Under the pieces are notes generated by a model. The model saw only the letters and a program-made list of their open reading frames with translations. It had not been told where the DNA came from and ran no database searches. Shown here piece by piece: positions 13,042-17,049 of a DNA stretch of 17,049 nucleotides. Location: positions 1 to 17,049 of the forward strand of contig JBOHPP010000028.1 in assembly GCA_050731755.1 (NCBI GenBank). The letters run 5' to 3'. The position numbers were made by a program, and so were the translations under genes. Source of the stretch: JBOHPP01 sp050731755. GTDB taxonomy: Bacteria > Methylomirabilota > Methylomirabilia > Rokubacteriales > CSP1-6. The first letter of the stretch is position 1; each line of letters begins with the position of its first letter.

Positions 13042-14088
13042 GTGATAGCGTGCCGAGACGTGGCGACCCGGCGCGCCTCGCTCGATCCCATCGACCACGT
13101 GCTGGCGCTGGATCTCGGGGGCCGGGGGGTCGCAGGCTTCTTCGTGCCCGGTGGCGCGCTGTCCGCCGCGCGGTCGCTGCGGCGCGCGCGGCGCGCGCTC
13201 ATCGTGACCGGCTTCTGCGTGCCTCCCGGCGTGCCCGAGACCGATGGCCCTCCGGGCGCCGCAGTGCTGGGGCACGCGCTCGGCGTTCTCGGCGTCGAGG
13301 TCCGCTACCTCACCGATCCCGCCGCGGTCCCGCCGCTCGAAGCCGCATTGAAAGCGGTGGAGGCGGCAGCGAACATCGAGGTCTACCCCGAGGACGCGGA
13401 CGCCGGGGCCCTGCTGGCGCGGGCGCGGCCGACCCACCTCATCGCCATTGAGCGCCCGGGCCGGGCGCGCTCGGGCGACTATCTCAGCGCGCGCGGCGAG
13501 TCCATCGCCGCCTGGAACCGCCCGATCGACGAATTATTCCTGCTCGCCGCGAAGACCGCGCGACGACGAACCCAGCCCGCCTCGAACAGGCCACCCACGG
13601 TTCAAGCCGGCCTCGCGCCACCCGCTACAACAATCGCGCGTGGCTCCGCACGGCGGTTCAAAGGTACGAGGCCTGTCACCATAGCCGTCGGTGATGGCGG
13701 CAACGAAATCGGGATGGGCAACGTCCGCTCGCTCCTGGCCCGCGAGGGCCGGCTGATGGCCAGGATCGCCTCGGTGGTGCGCGTGGACTATGTCGTGGTG
13801 GCCGGAACCTCGAACTGGGGCGCCTACGGCATCGTGGCCGGTTTGCAGCGCCTGACCGGTCGGCCCCTCCTTCACACGCAGACGATCGAGCGCCGGCTCG
13901 TCGAGGCCTGCGTAGAGGCGGGCGCGGTGGACGGTCTGACGCGGCTGGGGACCCCGACCGTCGACGGCATGTCCCTCGACATCCACACGGCCGTCGTCGA
14001 GCTGCTCCGGCTTGCCGCACCGGCGCCGGCCGAGCGGCGTGCCTCGATGGGGCGCGGGGCCGAATCGAGTATGATGGAGGCGCCGTGA
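13042..14088 (+). CDS. D-glutamate cyclase-like protein (DUF4392) with an internal insertion
   Basis: This 348-aa protein resembles the DUF4392/DGLUCY domain, which converts D-glutamate to 5-oxo-D-proline. Visible family features are IVTGFCVPPGVPETDGPPGA near residues 53-72, LIAIERPGRARSGDYLSARG before the middle, and the signature GDGGNEIGMGN at 217-227. Between DELFLLAAKTA and VTIAVGDGG there are some 35-40 extra residues (about 174-212) where relatives have a short link. This part is Arg/Pro/Thr-rich with unusual codons and may be an in-frame insertion. The start is a GTG without a strong ribosome site; GTG at 13060 is an alternative. The stop overlaps the start of the next gene as GTGA. 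Activity may be impaired. Confidence 0.82.
   Translation: MIACRDVATRRASLDPIDHVLALDLGGRGVAGFFVPGGALSAARSLRRARRALIVTGFCVPPGVPETDGPPGAAVLGHALGVLGVEVRYLTDPAAVPPLEAALKAVEAAANIEVYPEDADAGALLARARPTHLIAIERPGRARSGDYLSARGESIAAWNRPIDELFLLAAKTARRRTQPASNRPPTVQAGLAPPATTIARGSARRFKGTRPVTIAVGDGGNEIGMGNVRSLLAREGRLMARIASVVRVDYVVVAGTSNWGAYGIVAGLQRLTGRPLLHTQTIERRLVEACVEAGAVDGLTRLGTPTVDGMSLDIHTAVVELLRLAAPAPAERRASMGRGAESSMMEAP
13563..13677 (+). other. Probable in-frame insertion inside the D-glutamate cyclase gene
   Basis: About 110 bp here encode residues that interrupt the family pattern. A 7-bp inverted repeat (GGCCTCG at 13609-13615, CGAGGCC at 13667-13673) lies within it, as do two similar GGTTCAA boxes (13599-13605 and 13654-13660). 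In the frame starting at 13563 it reads a more protein-like TRYNNRAWLRTAVQRYEA, as if copied from another gene. The boundaries are approximate. Confidence 0.45.
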
Positions 14089-15407
14089 GCATCCTCGACA
14101 CCTATCGAGCCAAGCATCCCACCTCGGCGCGGCTCGCCGAGCGTGCCCGCCGGGCGATCCCCGGTGGCGTCACTCACGACATCCGCCACCTCCAACCCTT
14201 CGCCATCTACGTCGACCGGGCTGATGGCACGCGCAAGTGGGACGTCGATGGCAACGAGTACATCGATTACTGGATGGGCCACGGCGCGCTCTTCCTCGGC
14301 CACTGTCACCCGGCGGTGGTGAGGGCGGTGCAGGCCCAGATGGCGCGCGGCACGCACCTCGGCGGCAGCCACGAACTGGAGGTGCGGTGGGCGGAGCTGG
14401 TCAACCGGCTCGTACCCTGCGCCGAGCTGACCCGCTTCACGATGTCGGGCACCGAGGCGACACACCTGGGCATGCGGGTGGCCCGGGCCTACACGGGCCG
14501 TCCGAAGATCCTGAAGCTCACCGGCCACTTCCACGGCTGGCACGACGGCGCGGTGGCAGCGGTGAACCCGCCCTACGAGGTCCCGATGTCCGCCGGTGTA
14601 CCCGGCGCCACCATGGATCAGGTGATCATCTGTCCGCCCAACGACGTCAAGGCGGTGGAGATCGCGCTGCAGCGCGGCGACGTCGCCGCCGTCATCCTCG
14701 AGCCGGCCGGCGGTCAGGCCGGCACGACGCCCACGATCCCGGGGTATCTCCAGGAGTTGCGGGCGGTGACTGCCCGCGAGCAGGTGGTCCTGATCTTCGA
14801 CGAGGTCATCACCGGCTTCCGCTACGCGCCGGGGGGCGCCCAGGAGTACTTCGGGGTGACGCCGGACCTCACGACTCTGGCCAAGATCGTGGCCGGTGGC
14901 TTGCCCGGTGGCGCGCTGGCCGGCACGCGCGAGCTGCTCTCCATGCTGGCCTTCCGCGGCGATCCGGACTGGGATCGCTCGCAGCGGGTGGCCCACGCCG
15001 GCACCTTCAACGCCAATCCGCTATCGGCCGCCGCCGCCATCGCCACGCTTGAGCTGTGCGCCGACGCCTCGATGCAGGCGCGGGCCAACAAGGCGGGCGA
15101 GGCGCTGCGCGAAGGGCTGGCCGACGCCATGAAGCGCACCGGCGTGCCCGGCACCTGTTACGGCGAGGCCTCGATCTACCACGTGTCGTTCGAGGGCAAG
15201 CCGGGCCTGGCCGGCTTCGACCGACCCCGCAAGGGCATGCACTACCACCTGCTCCGCTGCGCCCTCATGAACGAGGGCGTCGACTGCTCCATGAACCACG
15301 GCTGGGTCTCGGCCGTGCACACCGACGAGGACATTGCCACGACCATCCGGGCCTACGAGCGCGCGTTCCGGGCGATGGTCGCCGACCGGGTGTTCGCCGG
15401 CTCATGA
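14085..15407 (+). CDS. Class III PLP-dependent aminotransferase, glutamate-1-semialdehyde aminomutase-like
   Basis: This 440-aa PLP enzyme belongs to the GSAM-like branch of class III aminotransferases. Family marks are RAIPGGVTHDIR, DGNEYIDYWMGHGALFLGH, MSGTEATHLGMRVARAYTGR, HFHGWHDGAV, the cofactor aspartate in LIFDEVITGFR, and the Schiff-base lysine K267 in LAKIVAGGLPGGALAG. Length and order are normal. It is probably not the haem-pathway hemL enzyme: this branch is often found in catabolic or amino-acid operons, and the neighbour is a D-glutamate cyclase, so an amino-acid substrate is likely. The start is a GTG at 14085 with GGAGG 4 nt upstream; it overlaps the previous stop (GTGA), and its own stop overlaps the next start (ATGA). 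Confidence 0.93.
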   Translation: MSILDTYRAKHPTSARLAERARRAIPGGVTHDIRHLQPFAIYVDRADGTRKWDVDGNEYIDYWMGHGALFLGHCHPAVVRAVQAQMARGTHLGGSHELEVRWAELVNRLVPCAELTRFTMSGTEATHLGMRVARAYTGRPKILKLTGHFHGWHDGAVAAVNPPYEVPMSAGVPGATMDQVIICPPNDVKAVEIALQRGDVAAVILEPAGGQAGTTPTIPGYLQELRAVTAREQVVLIFDEVITGFRYAPGGAQEYFGVTPDLTTLAKIVAGGLPGGALAGTRELLSMLAFRGDPDWDRSQRVAHAGTFNANPLSAAAAIATLELCADASMQARANKAGEALREGLADAMKRTGVPGTCYGEASIYHVSFEGKPGLAGFDRPRKGMHYHLLRCALMNEGVDCSMNHGWVSAVHTDEDIATTIRAYERAFRAMVADRVFAGS

Positions 15408-15835
15408 CTGTTCGACGCCCGTCCCGCCTGGGGATCGGGCTGGCGGTCCTGCTCCTGGCCGGCGCCTGCACGTACTTCCCCTCGGTGCGGGACACGGGCG
15501 GTGTCCGGCTTCGCCCCGAGCGGGCCCGCGCCGTGCGGTCGTCGGGCGCCAGCGAGGCGGTGGTGTACTTCCTGCTCCGGAGCACCGGCAAGTACGGTGA
15601 CGTCCTCACCGGCGCCAAGACCGAGGTGGCCCGCCGCGCTGAGCTGCGGTCGTCGGCCAACCGGCGGGTGGACGAGATCGAGATCCCCGGCGAAACCGTC
15701 GTGAGCTTCGAGGAAAAAGGGCCTCGCGTCGTCCTGACCGACCTCACCCGGACCCTGAATCCGGGCGAGGTCATCATCGTCACTCTGCACTTCCAGAAGT
15801 CCGGGTCGCTCGGCCTCATCACCGTCGTCGAGTAG
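15404..15835 (+). CDS. Lipoprotein with a PCu(A)C-like (copper chaperone) fold lacking copper ligands
   Basis: This 143-aa lipoprotein has a signal ending in LLLAGA-C (Cys22). The remainder follows the PCu(A)C/DUF461 layout: AVVYFLLRSTGKYGDVLTGA, then EVARRAELR, then an IEIPGETVVSF strand, then LNPGEVIIVTLHFQKSG. In true copper chaperones the ligands are His in VELH, a downstream Met, and His/Met in GxHxM. Here the matching places are Arg82 (AELR), no Met, and Arg108/Val110 (GPRVVL), and the mature protein contains no methionine at all. It therefore probably does not bind copper in the known way. The ATG overlaps the aminotransferase stop (ATGA), so it is the third gene of a coupled operon. 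The fold call rests on pattern only. Confidence 0.75.
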   Translation: MTVRRPSRLGIGLAVLLLAGACTYFPSVRDTGGVRLRPERARAVRSSGASEAVVYFLLRSTGKYGDVLTGAKTEVARRAELRSSANRRVDEIEIPGETVVSFEEKGPRVVLTDLTRTLNPGEVIIVTLHFQKSGSLGLITVVE

Positions 15836-15853
15836 TCAGCCTCCCCCCGCGAA

Positions 15854-15886
15854 CGTCGCCTGATTGGCGACGGCGTCCTGCTTTTT
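15854..15886 (+). terminator. Candidate intrinsic terminator after the three-gene operon
   Basis: CGTCGCC-TGATT-GGCGACG forms a perfect 7-bp stem (15854-15872), and a run of five T follows at 15882-15886, 9 nt after the stem. It begins 18 nt after the lipoprotein stop. The spacer is longer than usual. Confidence 0.5.
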
Positions 15887-15973
15887 GACACAGCACGGGT
15901 CTGGGCCTCGGTCTAAGTCCCCGTGAGAACGTGTCCCGAATATCTGGCATGTGGCTTGCCCGGTGACGAGGAG

Positions 15974-16897
15974 ATGATCGGGATCGAGACGTCAGAAACG
16001 CAGATCGTCCGCCAATCCGTCCGCGTGGACGGACGTCGAATCTCCTACCTCACCGCCGAGAATCCGGGGACCGAAGGGACCATCGTTCTTGTCCATGGCT
16101 CGGCGGTGAGTGCGCGCTGCTGGACTGCGCAGATCCGGGGTTTGGCGACATCCCTGCGCGTTCTGGCCGTGGACCTCCCCGGACATGGCGACTCTGATCC
16201 GATTGCCGGTACCAGCGTCGGAGCGTATGCCGGCGCGGTGGCTGAGTTCCTGGCCGCACTGGGCACGGGGAGCGTTTTCGTCGCCGGCCACTCGTTGGGT
16301 GGCGCCGTTGCCCTGGCTCTCGCCGCTCGGCGGCCACACGACGTCCGGGCCCTCGTCCTCCTCTCGAGCTGCGCGAAGCTGGCTCGGACCAAGAGCTGGG
16401 CCGAGCCTCTCCTGTCCTGTACGCCCGGCCCCCTCCGCAAGGTTCTCTTCTTCATGATGGCGAGGAGGATTCTGTTCGCGCCTGGGGCTTCGAGCCTCGC
16501 CGTCGGCTTGGGGATGGCTGAGCTCGTCGCCTGCCGCGCGGAGTGCGTCCTGAAGGACCTCCAGATCGCGAAGACCATGGATCTGACGGAGCAGGCGAGA
16601 CGCCTCGATGTCCCCACCCTGATCATGTGCGGGAGCCGAGACAGCGTCACGCCTCCCGCGCTCTCCGAGCGCCTGCGCGAGCTGATCCCACGATCCCGGC
16701 TCGACATCGTCGAAGGGACCGGCCACATGCTGCCCCTGGAAAGCCCCGAACGAGTCAACCGGGCCATCCTGGACTTCGTCCGTCCCCTCGGGGCCCGGCG
16801 CCAGGGCTACCGGGCACGGCACGTGGCCGAGGCCCCCGTGCGATCGCTATTTCGTCGCCTCCTCGACCGGGCTCGGGCCCTGGTGCGCTGCCGGTAG
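15974..16897 (+). CDS. Alpha/beta hydrolase
   Basis: This is a soluble alpha/beta-fold hydrolase of about 307 aa. The catalytic triad is Ser107 in GHSLGG, Asp223 in CGSRDSVTPP and His251 in GTGHMLPLE; the oxyanion motif is HGSAVSARCW and the conserved DLPGHGDSD is present. A cap region (about 135-200) lies between strands 6 and 7. Numbering is from the ATG at 15974. The frame is open to a GTG at 15923, which would add 17 residues, and neither start has a well-spaced ribosome site. The last 35 residues are Arg-rich and beyond the fold. It follows a likely terminator, so it is probably expressed on its own, and it converges on the TRAP receptor gene. The substrate is unknown. Confidence 0.9.
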   Translation: MIGIETSETQIVRQSVRVDGRRISYLTAENPGTEGTIVLVHGSAVSARCWTAQIRGLATSLRVLAVDLPGHGDSDPIAGTSVGAYAGAVAEFLAALGTGSVFVAGHSLGGAVALALAARRPHDVRALVLLSSCAKLARTKSWAEPLLSCTPGPLRKVLFFMMARRILFAPGASSLAVGLGMAELVACRAECVLKDLQIAKTMDLTEQARRLDVPTLIMCGSRDSVTPPALSERLRELIPRSRLDIVEGTGHMLPLESPERVNRAILDFVRPLGARRQGYRARHVAEAPVRSLFRRLLDRARALVRCR

Positions 16898-16912
16898 CCG
16901 TCGGATGGCGCG

Positions 16913-17049
16913 TCACGGTTTCCGGATCTTGTACGGGTTCACGCCCGCCCAGTAGAAGTCGGCGGCCAGCTCGTACGGCGGGTGGCAGCAGCGCCGGTAG
17001 GCCACCACGCGCTTGGCCCAGGCCTTCTGCGACTCCAGCACCTTGGCGA
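16913..17049 (-). CDS. TRAP-type transporter solute-binding protein, C-terminal end only
   Basis: The last 44 codons and TGA stop of a gene entering from the right edge. The visible end is AKVLESQKAWAKRVVAYRRC, followed by a segment with CHPPYELAADFYWAGVNPYK. The run of SQKAWAKRVV and PPYELAADFYW resembles the C-terminus of DctP/TakP-like periplasmic receptors of TRAP transporters for carboxylic acids. With so little sequence the family is likely but not certain. It ends 15 nt from the convergent hydrolase gene, with no room for a separate terminator. Confidence 0.55.
   Translation of the reverse strand, partial: AKVLESQKAWAKRVVAYRRCCHPPYELAADFYWAGVNPYKIRKP

Noticed and set aside
12916..13437. 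Minus-strand open frame of 173 codons over the start of the D-glutamate cyclase gene
   Set aside because: It is a shadow of a gene with clear family motifs on the plus strand; composition is typical of antisense frames in G+C-rich DNA.
13599..13621. GGTTCAAGCC... CCA as the T-arm and 3' end of a tRNA
   Set aside because: The bases flanking the TTCAA loop do not pair into a 5-bp T stem and no acceptor or anticodon arm can be drawn.

Overview
The window is G+C-rich bacterial DNA from a Gram-negative, probably free-living organism. It has an outer-membrane efflux channel, lipoproteins, a sigma-54 response regulator, a TRAP-type solute receptor at the right edge and a D-glutamate cyclase/class III aminotransferase pair. 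This mix and the coding style resemble Candidatus Rokubacteria/Methylomirabilota or a related soil lineage. That assignment is an inference; no rRNA or marker gene is present.

Layout. (1) 1-133: start of a small unknown gene leaving the left edge. (2) 266-6599, minus strand: a complete tripartite RND efflux operon (adaptor lipoprotein, AcrB-like pump, outer-membrane channel), with an ArsR-family repressor gene upstream. (3) 6600-8740: an accessory-looking stretch with two very small secreted proteins (46 and 73 aa) built from an 11-residue repeat ending in (E/D)(I/V)QAPR, a small exported beta-rich protein and a HAD phosphatase. (4) 8741-11760, minus strand: a translationally coupled two-component system, a membrane histidine kinase with about seven TM segments plus an NtrC-type sigma-54 activator. 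(5) 11828-12899, minus strand: a GNAT acetyltransferase and a UspA-like protein. (6) 13042-15835, plus strand: three genes with 4-bp stop/start overlaps, namely D-glutamate cyclase, a glutamate-1-semialdehyde-aminomutase-like PLP enzyme and a lipoprotein with a PCu(A)C-like fold that has lost its copper ligands. (7) 15974-16897: an alpha/beta hydrolase. (8) 16913-17049, minus strand: the C-terminus of a TRAP solute receptor.

The most interesting part is region 3 with region 4. The 73-aa QAPR repeat protein has a textbook sigma-54 promoter (GG-N10-GC, TGGCAC/TTGC) and lies convergent to the NtrC-type regulator, separated from it by a perfect 17-bp hairpin. A partly palindromic 15-mer (GTTCC-N5-GGAAC type) occurs about 74 bp upstream of that promoter's -12 element. 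It recurs about 95 bp upstream of a sigma-54-like promoter for the left-edge gene, and in a 13/15 version upstream of the other QAPR peptide. Together this looks like a local regulon: membrane/redox sensor, sigma-54 activator, small disordered secreted repeat peptides. The architecture recalls ZraSR-ZraP, but the effectors look unrelated to ZraP. The function of the QAPR peptides is unknown.
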